NCBI RefSeq assembly: GCF_003144115.1
Contig: NW_020312004.1
Span: 261,684-325,683, forward strand
DNA from: Tilletiopsis washingtonensis
Lineage: Eukaryota; Basidiomycota; Exobasidiomycetes; Entylomatales
DNA length: 64,000 nt
Reading direction: 5' to 3'
A program made the position numbers and the translations under genes. The notes below the pieces were generated by a model. The model saw nothing but the letters and a program-made list of their open reading frames with translations, was not told the origin of the DNA and made no database searches. Positions 32,138-43,408 of the stretch are shown piece after piece; position 1 is the first letter of the stretch, and each line of letters opens with the position of its first letter.

Positions 32138-34217
32138 GATGTGCAGCGAGGAGAGAGAGGAGAGGGAATCAGCACACCACTCGTGGGTGAGGCTCTGCTG
32201 CTAGGCGCGAAGAGTGGAGAGAAGGGGCGGGCGTCGAGGTGCGGAGGGCGGAGGTGATTGAAGAGTGGAGAAGCGGAGAGGAAGCGGAGATACGGCGTGG
32301 GCGAAAGGGGAAGGGGGTGAGAGGAGTGGTGTGGATGGAGAGGAGGCGCGCGCACAGACGGGGCAGCGCCGTCCACGCCCGTGGTTGCAGCTCCGTGTCT
32401 GGCAGCGGGGCCCGCAAGCCGGAGCTTCTGCCGCGCAGCGCCGCATAGAGATGCCAGAGACGCCTCTGCCGCCTAGAGCACCTGCATGCGCCGCATACAT
32501 GCGCCCAGACCCAGCACACCGCGCATCTCCCGGACGACGGCCACTCACATCAGGTATTCGAGCGCGAAGCAGTGCGCGCGCGGAGACGGAGCTGCGAAGC
32601 GGGGATGCGCGTGCGTGCGAGAGCGCAGTGAGGACGTGTGCGGAGCGCTAAGGCTGGAAGCGGCGTGAGGAAAGCGGTGGAAGCGCAGCGAGGTGTGGGC
32701 CGAGGACGGAGGTGGATGAGAGGCAGCGTCGGCCATGATGAGGCGATGCTGCGCCGTGCGAGGCGGCGCGGGCGGGGCAGCAGCGACCTCGACCGTGTCG
32801 CGTTGCGAGAGCGACTCCGCACCCACGCGCTTGGCAAGATGACAGGCGCGCGGCGGCGGCCGCGGCACGGCAGGGCGGCCGAGCGTCCGCGTGTTCCCAC
32901 GCGGACAAAGCAGGCCGGCGCCCGCCCCTCCCCTGGTCCAGATCTCAGCGCTGCTCAGCCGCCGCACGTCGTGCTCATTGCCCGGGCACATGTCGGTTTG
33001 CAGTCATAATCCTCATACGCTGAGGCTCGAGCGTCCGAGACGTCCTGTGGGCAGCCCGAGGCGCCCAAGGTCTTTCAGGCGCCACTCCTCGAGCATCCCC
33101 GGTCATGCTTCACCTGGGCGAGGAGACAGCTTTGGCGCGCCCCAAGCCCGACCAGCACCAGCAGGCATACGTAGCAGCCAGCGCGGACCAGAAGGCCTAC
33201 AGCCAAAGCCTCTTTGGACAGCGTCGCCTCGCCCAGAAATCCGACCCCGTCAAAGCACGAGGAGGCACGGCTTGTCAGAGAGCGGCAGGAGGCGCTGCTC
33301 GCGCGAGCTGGCCTGCCTCGCTGCGACGCATACACCCCTGCCGCCGCTCGCTGCCTTGCGTCGGCGCGCATGGTGCCGCTCTCAACGAGCCTTTACTTAG
33401 AGCGCCGCCGAAGCCATGCGATAGATATCCTCTGGGCCTCAGTCAGATGCAGCGCTCATGCTTGAGCCTTTGCCAGAGCAGCGAGATGAGCGCGACTGGC
33501 GAGGCGTGGCAGCGGCGCAGGGGGCATCACGGCGGCCACGGCGCTTCATCTCTCATGCAGCGCCCCCGCGGCGCGCTATCGCTGTGTCGGCGGCGGAGCA
33601 CACACGCAGCGCCGCCGCAAGCGCTCCCGCGGCACGGCAGCGCCAGCAGGGGTGCAGCGGCAAGGCAGAGCAGCGGCAGCAGAGCAGCCAGAGGGCGTGA
33701 GAGCAGCACCGGCGCCGCGCGCGGCGAGAGCATCACGCGCGCCGTGCGCGCCGTGCGTGCTGGGCACAGCGTGCCAGCGGCCCACCGCGCGGCTCCTCCT
33801 CCTTGCCTCTTCTCCCTCTCTCCCCTTGTCTCTCTCACGCACACCTCGGCCTCTCGCGCTCCACGCGCTCGTGCAGCTCAGAGAGCAGCGTGCAGCTCGC
33901 CAGAACAGCCTCACGCCGTCGCCAGTCGTCGGACGGGCGCCCACACGCTCCCGCCGGCCGGGCTGCCTGCTCGCACACCGCGCGCGTCGCCTCTCGTCGC
34001 TGCACACCGGCGACGTCGCGAGCGCCAGGCCAGCCCCGCTCCTTTCTCCGCACGCGCACTGCTCCTGGATCTCTCACGCCGCCGCATTTGCGGGCGCGTA
34101 TAGGTGCACAGAGCCCCGCGCTTCGCAGTGCAGAGCTGCCCGCCGGCGCCAGCGCACCCGCCAGCTCTCCTCTCGCCAGCGTCGGGGCGCAGTGGGCTGC
34201 GCTGAGCGCGCCCGGCG
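32138..34217. promoter_or_regulatory. 2.1-kb divergent intergenic region between the KH gene and the formin
   Basis: No supported gene. The first 250 bases carry purine-rich plus strand (the minus-strand leader of the KH gene is C/T-rich). The last 400 bases before 34218 are C/T-rich, consistent with a formin leader. Open frames such as 33105-34103 (+) are Arg/Ala/Ser-rich without motifs. Confidence 0.5.
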
Positions 34218-37200
34218 ATGAACTCGATCTTCGGGCGCAACAAGACGCGGCCGCGCGGCGACACCAATGGCACGGACAGTGCTGGCGGGCTGGGCGCCGC
34301 GTATGGCACGGCAGAGGTCATCGGCAGCAGCTCGGGCGCGCGCATGCAGATCGGCAACCCAACGGGCTTCCAGCACAATGGCGGCGCATTCGTGAGTAGC
34401 CCGGCTGCGTAGAGGTGGCTTGCCTGCTTCCGAGTGCACGCTGAACCGCGCCGGCCGGCCGCCAGATGCAGATGGGCGGCGACCCGCGCGCCAGCACGTC
34501 GTCTCGCGCGCCGCGCGCCAGCCACGACGATGACTTTCGGCCATACGGCGCACCTGCCGCGGCCTCGCCGAGCAAGGGCGGCTCGCACACGCGCACGGCG
34601 TCGAGCGCCTCCTCTGCCATGACGCAGAGCTCGCGCTACGCGCCTTCGGGCTTCTCCGTGCCGACGGACTACGGACGGGTGGGCGCCGAGCATCTGCCCG
34701 GCCACAGCGGCGCCGAGATGGGCACGCGCTCGTCGCGCTACACGTCGTCGTCTTCGCACTCGACCGAGCGGCGCGGGCCGGTCTCGTCGCACGCCTCGGA
34801 CATCCTGCATCGCATGAGCATCTCCAGTGCCGCCTCGGCATCGCTGGCGCAGCCCATGTGGAACACCGAGCACCACCACCAGCACACACCCGCCATGCCG
34901 CCGCGCTCCGGCGAGGGCGCCTCGAGCTCGTTGCACGGCAGCATGCACTCGGTGCAGGGCACGGGCGTCTCGGGTGCCAGCGGGCCAAGCAGCGGCTCGG
35001 GCGCGGGCGGCTTCCACTTTCCGCGGCCCGACGACGAGGAGCTGTCGCGCATGTTCTACGAGCTCATGCAGCAGCGCGACTTCCTCAACGTGCCCGGCGG
35101 CACGCTGCCCGACGAGCTCAAGGAGACGGCGTTCCGCAACATGCAGAACTTCCCCGCCGAGAAGAAGTGGCAGCTCGTGTACAACAGCAAGCTGACGGAG
35201 TGGCACGCCGAAAAGGAGCGCGAGCGCAACCGGCGCCAGGCCGGCACGGGCGCGCACGGCGCCAGCGGGCCCGGCGCGGCGGGCATGGTCATCACGCGCA
35301 ACTCGCCCGAGTGGTTCATCAAGAAGTTCATGGACGGCACCGTCACGACGAAGCACATCGAGAGCCTGGCAGTGACGCTGCGCACGTGCGCAATCGGCTG
35401 GATCCAGAGCTTCGTCGAGAGCAAGGGCACGCCCGTGCTCGCCAGCTTCCTCAACGGCCTGCACTCCAAGGGCCACAAGACGGACAACGACGTGGCGCTC
35501 GAGTACGAGGTGCTCAAGGCGTTCCGCTCGCTCTTCAACTCGAAGCCCGGCGCCAACGATGCGCTGGCGCAGCCCAAGTGCATCAGCGGCATTGCACACT
35601 CGATGGTCTCGACGCACCTGGCGACGCGCAAGCAGGCCGCCGACATCCTGCTCTTTCTCTGTCACTGGGACAAGCCGACGGGCCACCGCCTCGTGCTGCG
35701 CGGCTTCGACGAGCTGAAGAAGTCGAGCGAGGACCACGGCCGCTTCGACGCCTGGTTCCGCATCCTCGAGCAGACCATCGACGGGCGCGGCCAGATGGGC
35801 AGCCGCGTCGGCGCCAGCGACGAGGTCAAGAAGCTCAGTCTCGGCGGCGGCAACACGGCGGCGGCGCACGAGTCGAGTCTCAACGAGTACGCCATCAACA
35901 ACATGTTCCTCGTCAACGCCATTCTGAACCTCGACATTGTGCCCGAGTTCGAGGTGCGCGTGCACCTGCGCAACCAGATGGACGCGAGCGGCCTGCAGCG
36001 CATCCTCATCAAGATGCGCGCCTTCAAGAATCCCGATCTGGACCTGCAGATCGGCGTGTTTGAGAAGGGCGCAGAGGCGGACCACGAGGACGTGGTGGAG
36101 ACGTTCAACCGCGAGGTGCTGACGGACATGTCGGACCCCGTCGACGTCTTCAAGGCCATCGTGGAGAAGGTGTCTGGCTCGCGCGCATACGACTTCTTCC
36201 TCAGTGCCCTGCAGCACCTGCTGCTCATCCGGCAGGACGGCGATGCGCTGGTGCATCACTACCAGCTCATCGACTCGCTCGTCACGTCCGTCGTCATGGA
36301 CCGCAAGGGCGCCGTCGAGAGCAGCGACCTCAGCTCGCTGCTCGGCGTGAGCGTCAACAGCGTGCTCTCGCGCTTTGCCGACCAGGACCAGCAGGCTGCC
36401 ACGGCCGCCGAGCTGCAGCGCACCAAGGCCGAGCTGCGCACTGCCGACAAGGAGCGGCAGCGCCTCGAGACGCAGCTCAACGAGAGCACCGAGGGGCTCG
36501 TCGGCGACTTGCAGCAGCAGATCGAGCGCCTCGAGGAAGACCTCTCCGTCGCGCGCGCCAACACATCCGCAGTGCAGGGCGAGATGGAGGACATGGAGAA
36601 GGCGTACATCGACCGCGTCGTGGCGCTCGAGATTCAGATCCGCGAGCTGTACGACATGCTGCGTGAGGCGCAGCTGGCCGGCGGCATTGCAGAGCCCGGC
36701 CAGGGCAGCCTGGACCGGCAGCAGCTCGTCGACACGCTCGAGAAGCAGCTGGAGCGCAACCGCACCATCAAGAAGCTCGAGGCCAACGCGCGCAAGAAGC
36801 CGGTCCCTGCGATGCCCGCGGCGCGCGAGGAAGAGGAGGTCGATGCGCGCAAGCGCATCTCGTCGAGTGTGCGGCGGCAGTCGCAGCGCAACAGCCGTGC
36901 AGCAGCCTCCGCAGCGGGCGACGAGCAGGGCGCAGCGCCGGACACTTCCAGCGACGAGGAGATCGACCCGCACAGCGATGCCGCGAAGTGGAAGATCCAG
37001 GCGACGCTGGCGGCGGGCATGGCCAAGAACGCAGAGCTGCAGAGCCGCATGACGGATGCGCGCGCCACGCGCAGACGCAAGGCCGACACGCCAGACGAGG
37101 AGCAGGACGCCGATGGCGCCGCTGCGCCTCCGCCGCCTCCGCCGCCGCCGCCACTCCCGCCGTCGGAGGAGGGCACATCGCTGCTCGACGAGATTCGCAG

Positions 37201-39782
37201 GCGGAAAGGCGCGCCCAACCGCACTGCAGCCACTCCGCCGCGCGAGATTGCCGCGGTGCCCATGCCGCCTCCTGCGCCGCCTGCGCCGGGCGCCATGGGC
37301 CCTCCGCCTCCACCTCCTCCGCCTCCGCCGCCGCCGCCACCGCCACCCCCGCCACCGCCGCCGCCGGGAGGCAGCGGCTTTGTGACGCCCAGCTCCTCAC
37401 GCCCGCCCTCGCGAGCGGACGGAGGGCCGCCGCCTCCGCCACCTCCGCCACCGCCGCCGCCGCCCACGCCCGGGCAGCTTGCCGCGATCCCTGCCACGCC
37501 GCCGCCGCCGGCCCTCACGCCCGGCGGCATGTTTGGCACGCCGCCGACGGCGACTCCTGGCGGCGAGAGCTCGCGCGACTCGATGCTCAACATGCGCGCC
37601 AGCTATGCCGGCGACCTGGGCCCCGGTGGCCCGGCGCACGCGCCACCACCGCCGCCCATGGGAGGCTTCTTCGGCCACGCAGCGACGCGCAAGGAGGTGC
37701 TGGAGCAGGCCAAGGGCCGCATGAAGCAGCTGCAGTGGGACAAGCTGTCGGCGCAGCACGCCGCCGAGACGGTGTGGGGCCGCAACACGGCCGACGAGGT
37801 GCAGATCACCGAGATGCTGCGCTCGGGCGGTCTCTTCGAGGAGATGGAGGAGGACTTCAAGGCCAAGCAGGTCGCCAAGCGCGCCACGGCGGCGCTGGCC
37901 AAGAAGGAGAAGCTCGAGTTCAAGACGCACCTGAGCCTGCAGACGCGGCAGGGCATCGAGATGGTGCTGCGCCGCGTCAAGAGCAGTCTGACCGACGCCA
38001 AGCACGCGACGCCCGAGGAGGTGGCGCACCACATTGTCAACTGCGACGAGGCCGTGCTCGACGAGAGCTTCCTCACCGAGCTGCTGCGCCACTACCCCGA
38101 GAGCGAGACCAAGGGCCAGCTGGGCGAGTACCGCAATGCGTCGCACGAGGAGCTGCGCCTGCTGCACCCGGCCGACCGCCTCGTTGTGCTGCTGATGACG
38201 GTGCCGCACCTCAAGGAGAAGGTCAAGGGCCTGCTCTTCATGACGCGCTACCGCGACCTCTTCGACCTCATCAAGGAGGGCTCGCTGCGCATCCGCGAGG
38301 GCGCCGACGGCCTCGTGCAGGCAGAGCACTTTGCCCGCCTCCTCACGCTCATTCTCATGATGGGCAACTATCTCAACGCCACGGGCGTGCAGGGCGGCGC
38401 GTTCGGCTTCAAGATCTCGTCGATCAACAAGCTCGTCGACACCAAGGCCACCGACGGCACCACGCTGCTGCACTTTGTCGAGCGCACTATCTCCAAGTGC
38501 TTTCCCGAGGTCGAGGAGTTCCTCGACGAGCTGCAGAAGCCGTCCGAGGCGTGCCGCGGTGAGTGGCGGCAGAGTGTGATGGCGGTGCGCATTGACTGAC
38601 GCCGCGACTTTGCGCTCCGCAGTGCAACTGCTCGACCTCAAGCGCGACCTGGCAGAGCTCAAGTCGGGCAGCGTGCAGCACAAGAAGGAGCTCGACCGCT
38701 TCCTCGACGAGGCCGAGGAGCGCCTCGAGGATCCGTACACGAAGCTCATGCTGCCGTTCCTCAACGAGGCGCACCAGGATCTGCAGCGCCTCTCGGACCA
38801 GGTGACGTTCACCGAGCGACAGTACGTCGAGGCGCTGCGCTACTTTGGCGAGGGCCCCGATCCGAAGCGCCGCGGCTTCCCGGCCGTGCAGCCGATGCGC
38901 ACCGAGGACTTCTTTGGCGTCTTCCGCGAGTTCTGCACGGCCTACCGCAAGGTCAAGAGCGACAATGTGCGCATTGGCGAGCAGCGTGCCATCGAGGCCA
39001 AGCGCCGCGCGGCGGCCGAGGAGCGCGAGCGCGAGCGGCAAGAGGCCCTGGCGCGCAAGGAGGCCGGCGTCGACGACAGTGCGGTGCTCGAGACGCTGCT
39101 GGGCAACCTGCGCTCCGGCGGCGTGGTGCCGAAGCAGAAGCGCAAGGCGCGCGAGCGCGGCGAGGCGCGCCGCTCGGCGGCCAAGGCGGTGGATGGCTCG
39201 CCGGGCGCCGCACCGAGCATCGACGGCAACCCGTCGGACGTCGCCGCGGCCATGCTTGCGCGCCTGCAGGGCAGCGCCGGCGGCGCCACGACGCCGTCGG
39301 CCTCCTCGCGCCCGGTGCGCCGGCGCGACCGCAGAACGGGCGAGCCGCGCGATCGCGACAGCGGACGCACGAGCACCCTCTCGGCCGCGCCTCTCTCTGC
39401 TGCTTCGCTCGACGCCGACGCCGAGGAGCCAGCCACGCCGACGGAGCACGACGCCGTGCAGGAGCGCGACGAGGCGCAGAATGTCGCACACGAGGAGGAG
39501 CACGACGACGAGCTGCCCACGCCGCAGGCCAACGGACACGACGTCGACGACGGCTCGCCCTCGACGCCACGCACGCCCTCGACGCCCGGCGACGACGGCG
39601 CCGACGCACCCCTCTCGGCAGCGCAGCGCGCCTCGGCGCTCATGATGACGCCGGAGCGCACGCGGCAGCAGGCCGCGCTCGACGAGGCGGCCCTCGAGGC
39701 CGACCTCTCTGCCGGCAGCGGCCTGCAGGACTGGGTCGACCCGCACGACCTGTCGGGCTTCAGTGCGGCGTCGCAGGACTGA
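34218..39782 (+). CDS. Diaphanous-related formin (Bni1/SepA-like), 1808 aa
   Basis: Exons are 34218-34391, 34466-38558 and 38623-39782, phases consistent. Formins nucleate and elongate unbranched actin filaments for polarised growth and cytokinesis. Order: Ser-rich N-terminus; Rho-GTPase-binding/FH3 region at about 240-660 (ELMQQRDFLNVPGGTLPDEL, FIKKFMDGTVTTKHIESLAVTLRT, NMFLVNAILNLDIVPEFEVR); coiled coil at about 700-840; FH1 at about 940-1120 with long proline runs; FH2 at about 1129-1549 (MKQLQWDKLSAQHAAETVW, FAKLLTLILMMGNYLNATG-like block with FGFKISSINKLVDTK). It ends with a recognisable DAD autoinhibitory motif at about 1574-1603 (LETLLGNLRSGGVVPKQKRK) and a Ser/Thr-rich tail. GBD and DAD together imply Rho-type GTPase control. 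Intron 2 interrupts the FH2 domain. No other formin is in the window. Confidence 0.94.
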
Positions 39783-40037
39783 GCTGCATCGTCCGCCCGC
39801 CCCCTCTCTCCTAGATCCCCCTGGCCCTCCGCACTTGCTTGTGCACTCTTGCACACTCGCTTCCACGCCTCTCGGCGTCTCCTAATTTACCCCGCCTGCC
39901 CCTCCGCAATGCAGAGTGCCGGCTTTCGTCTCTGCACAGAAGTGACATTCGCGCGCCCAACGCGCAGCCCAGCGAGACAGCCGAGATCGACCGGATGGAG
40001 GGAAGAAGGGGAAAAGGAGGGGAGGCAGAGAAGGCCC

Positions 40038-43000
40038 TCACTTCATGCCACGCCGCTTGCGCTGCGTCTCGTGGTGCGCCTTGAGCTTGCGCGACTTTTC
40101 CGCCAGGCTCGTCTTGCTCTTGCTGCGCACCGACCAGGACTTGGAGGTCATGCTGTGAGGCGAGCGCCAGAGAGCGTCAGTGGCCGTGCATGAAAAGGAG
40201 GAAGGAGGAGGGGGGGGGGCAGAACGCACGCAAAGGCCTTGCTGCGCTTGCTCTTCTCCTCGTTGGTCGTCGAGCCACGCTGCTTCTTGCCCTTCTTGGA
40301 GCCAAACTTCTCCTGCGAGCGGGAAGGGGGATGGGGGGGGGGGGGCAATGTCAGCTGCTGCTCATCGCAAGTCACTTGACCCGCCACTCACTCTGCCCTC
40401 GCGGCCCTCGGCAATGCTGGCCATTCTCTCCTCATAGTCGGCCTTTCTCTTCTTGCGCGGCCCCAGGATCGTCGCTTCGTCGAGAAAGACGCCATCGGCC
40501 GAGGCAGCCGCGGCCGCCTGGGTGCGCTTGCGCGCCGCCTTGATCGACTCGACTTCGCGCTTCGCATTGGCGCCCACGCGCCCGCCCGCGGCGGCGGCCG
40601 CCTCGGCGGCGGCGAGGCGCAGCTCGGCCATCTTGGCGAAGTTTGCTGGCGTGAGGATCTGGGACGCAGGTGTGAGTCAAGCCAGAGGGAGGCAGCGAAG
40701 AGAAGGACCCAACTCACACGCGTGGTGGCCAGCTTGGAGAACTCCTGCTCGGCAGCCGCCGCGCTCTCGGCCACCTTGGCCGCCTCGCTCTGTTCGCCCT
40801 CGCCGCCCTCCTCCGAGTCGGCCTGGCTTGCCTCGTCGTCGTCGAGCTCCGCCGTCGCCTCGCCGCTCTTCTCGCGTCTGCGCTGCTCGCGTCTGCGTTC
40901 GCGGCGTGCGGCCAGGCGCTCCTTGATGCTGCGCTTGTCCTTGTTCTCGTCGGCCTTGTCCTTCTCCTCGTCGGAGTCCTCGACGTCAAACGCATCATCG
41001 CCGCCCTCATCCGAGCTGACGTCGATCCAGCCGCCGCTCGAGTCCGAGTCGTCGTCGCTGTCCTCCTCCCAGCCTGCCCAGGCTTTCCGCTCCGCCTCTT
41101 CCGGGTCCTCGTCCTCTTCGCCCTCGTGCTCCTCGAGATGCTTCTCCAGCAGCGCCAGGCCTGGGATGCCCACCTGTCCCTCATCCTCCTCGCCAAATGC
41201 CTTTGGCGCCTTGCCTTCCGCCACGCTGAGAGCGCCGCTCTTGCCGCGCTCCGAGCGCGCGAGCAGCGCCGGATTGACCTCGCGATAGAGCTGCAGCAGG
41301 CCTCGTGCGGCCGCGCCGACGCCCTTGTCCTTGCTCTTGCGGTAGCCCACCAGATCGGCGAGCAGCTCCTTCTCCATCGCCCAGGGCTGCCGCCGACACG
41401 TCTCGCGGATCGAGTTGATGCCCGCCGCCACGACTTCGGGCCCGACGCCCGGGTGCACAAACGCATCGGACAGCTTGCGCAGCACGGGCTGCAGCGCATC
41501 GGGCGGCGTCTGCGAGTGCACGGATTGCGCGAGCGAGACGAGGATGAGCGTGATGTGCACTTGATGCGGGTTGAGATACCTGCGGCAAAATGCGGCGTCA
41601 GCCACCGCATGCCACACAAAGGCAAACGAAAGCAAGACCCACTTGACGACGTAGGAGTAGAAGCTCAAGATGCAGCACTTGTGCGCTCCCATGACTCGGC
41701 TCAGCAGCTGCATCACTCGCACCTTGAGCTCGATGCCCATCTTGCGGTCGCCCTTGCTGAGATTCTCAAAGAGGCGCTCTCCGAACCCTTGCGGGTCGTT
41801 CAAAAGATACAGCGCCGCAAAGTTGGCTCTGCCATCTCCCTCTGCCACCTCTTCTCTGCCATCCTGCGCCTCTCGTCTGCGCTTGCGCGCCACCGCGGCG
41901 GCCTGGCGCACTTTGCGATCGCCGCCACGCGTCTTCTTGTTGACCTTGCGCGCGTGCTGCATCTTGTTCACGTCGGGAATGGCCGCTTCCTCCTCCGAGT
42001 CCGAGTCGGACGACTCGCCGTTCTCGGCATGGTGCAGATCGCCGAGGAAGAAGCGCACGGCGGAGGACTGCACCTTGGGATGGGGATGGAAGCAGGCCAG
42101 CGCAATGAGCGACACGGTCTTTGCGTCCTTCCAGATGTTCTTGCGCCACAGATCCGCCGCCAGCCGGACGGCCCACAGCGCCTCGCTGCGACTCTTGATC
42201 TCGCCGCGTGCGTGTGCGGCGTGCGGCTGCGGCGCGTCCCGGGAGGGCATGCCGCGCTCCACGACTGCAAAGAGGAGGCCCTGCACGACGCGGTTGAGAC
42301 GATGGTTGAGCGACTTGCGGTTCTGCGCCTTGATGTCTTGCAGAATCGTCGTTTGGATGAGGGAGCGCAGAGAGGCAGAGGTGGTCATGCTCAGCAGAGG
42401 GAAGAGAGTGCGCAGCAGCCTGTGGGAGGTAGTAGAGCGCATGGTTCAGCGAAGAGCCCAAGGATGGCGCTAGGAAGGGCCAGGGAACTCACTCCTCGCT
42501 GGAGATGACCTCGCGGTTGCGCAGCAGCACGAGGGAGCGCACGGCCGAGCGCCGCACGTCGGCACCCAGACGCTCATGGTGCTGCAGCAGGAAGGCGGCC
42601 AGCTCGCCCGGGTACGAGGCGGTGAGCTGCGGGTACGAGGGCGCCAGCTGCGAGGCAGAAAAAGGTGGAGGGTGAGCAACGAGAGTCAGGGGCCAAGACG
42701 GCGTCTGGAGGGGCATGGAGAGCGAGCAGCACTGCTGTCGTTGCGCATGCGAGAGCAACGCCACTGATGCCACTGGGGAGCGCTCTGCTGCTGCCAGCGT
42801 GTCGCTGCTGCGCGCCACTCACCTGCGTGACGAACGAGAGGAGGGCACAAAAGTGCTCCTCCTGGTCCTTTGCCACTCTGGGCGCCGCCACATGGGCGCC
42901 GCCCTCGTCGGCGGCGCCGATTTCGGCGGCGTAGATGCGGCGGATGCTCTGGTAGTGGTGCCACTGGGCGGCAAACTCGTCTGCGTACGCCGGCGGGTCG

Positions 43001-43158
43001 CGCTTGACGAGGTTCTGCAGCGCGGGCAGGTTGCTGGCGTCGAGCAGGCCGCGTGCGCGCGAGCGGTGCGCCAGGCCGGAGCCGTCTGCGAGCGAGGAGG
43101 AGGCGGAGCGTGCAGGCGCCACGTGGGCGGCGGGCGCCGCCTGGGCCTTCTTGACCAT
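40038..43158 (-). CDS. SDA1: Sda1, 60S ribosome biogenesis and nuclear export factor, 864 aa
   Basis: Seven minus-strand exons: 43158-42823, 42647-42493, 42419-41643, 41579-40718, 40658-40392, 40312-40230 and 40152-40038; all phases agree. Sda1 is needed for late pre-60S maturation and export. Diagnostic blocks: [20 protein letters not shown] near the N-terminus, [81 protein letters not shown], a large acidic region ([20 protein letters not shown]) and the basic C-terminus [26 protein letters not shown]. Introns 5 and 6 carry long C tracts on the coding strand (G runs at 40333-40345 and 40210-40219 on the plus strand). It is divergent from DBP7 over 250 bp. Confidence 0.96.
40333..40345. repeat. 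Poly-G tract (13 G) in SDA1 intron 5
   Basis: On the SDA1 coding (minus) strand this is a C tract in the intron between the exons ending at 40392 and starting at 40312, close to the acceptor, where a polypyrimidine tract is expected. A second tract of 10 lies in intron 6, near its donor. Confidence 0.8.
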
Positions 43159-43408
43159 GCTGCGACGAGAGGTGGGTGGGGAGGCGAAGAGGGAGAGGCG
43201 CGCGCGGCCAGGGCGGTGCCAGGAAGGAAGTGCAGCGCCGCCAGACGGCGGACACTGCTGAGGTGCCGCGAAAATTTGGCTCTAGCCGAGGTGCGCGCGG
43301 CGTGATGCAGGGCCCAGCGCGAAATGGAATTGGCCGTCGACGCCGAGCGCGCCGCCTTCTCGCCTCGCCTCAGCACCGCATCGCACACTCCTCATCACCC
43401 CTCGCACC
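43159..43408. promoter_or_regulatory. SDA1-DBP7 bidirectional promoter with RRPE-like element
   Basis: Only 250 bp separate the two start codons of genes that both act in 60S assembly. Near the middle, at 43270-43277, is GAAAATTT within gcgaaaatttgg. It resembles the yeast ribosomal-RNA-processing element (core AAAATTTT, bound by Stb3). A CTCATC hexamer at 43391-43396, just before the DBP7 ATG, is the complement of the PAC core GATGAG. The resemblance is seen directly; function here is inferred. Confidence 0.55.

Noticed and set aside
33911-36973. Minus-strand open frame of about 1000 codons
   Set aside because: It is antisense to the formin GBD/FH3 and coiled-coil region. The composition is Val/Leu/His/Arg-rich without domain signals, so it is a mirror of the real gene.
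37397-39866. Minus-strand open frames opposite the formin FH2 domain and tail
   Set aside because: FH2 is clearly encoded on the plus strand; the antisense frames show no motif and overlap two formin exons.
41126-42508. Plus-strand frame of 460 codons
   Set aside because: It is antisense to SDA1 exons whose conserved blocks are certain.
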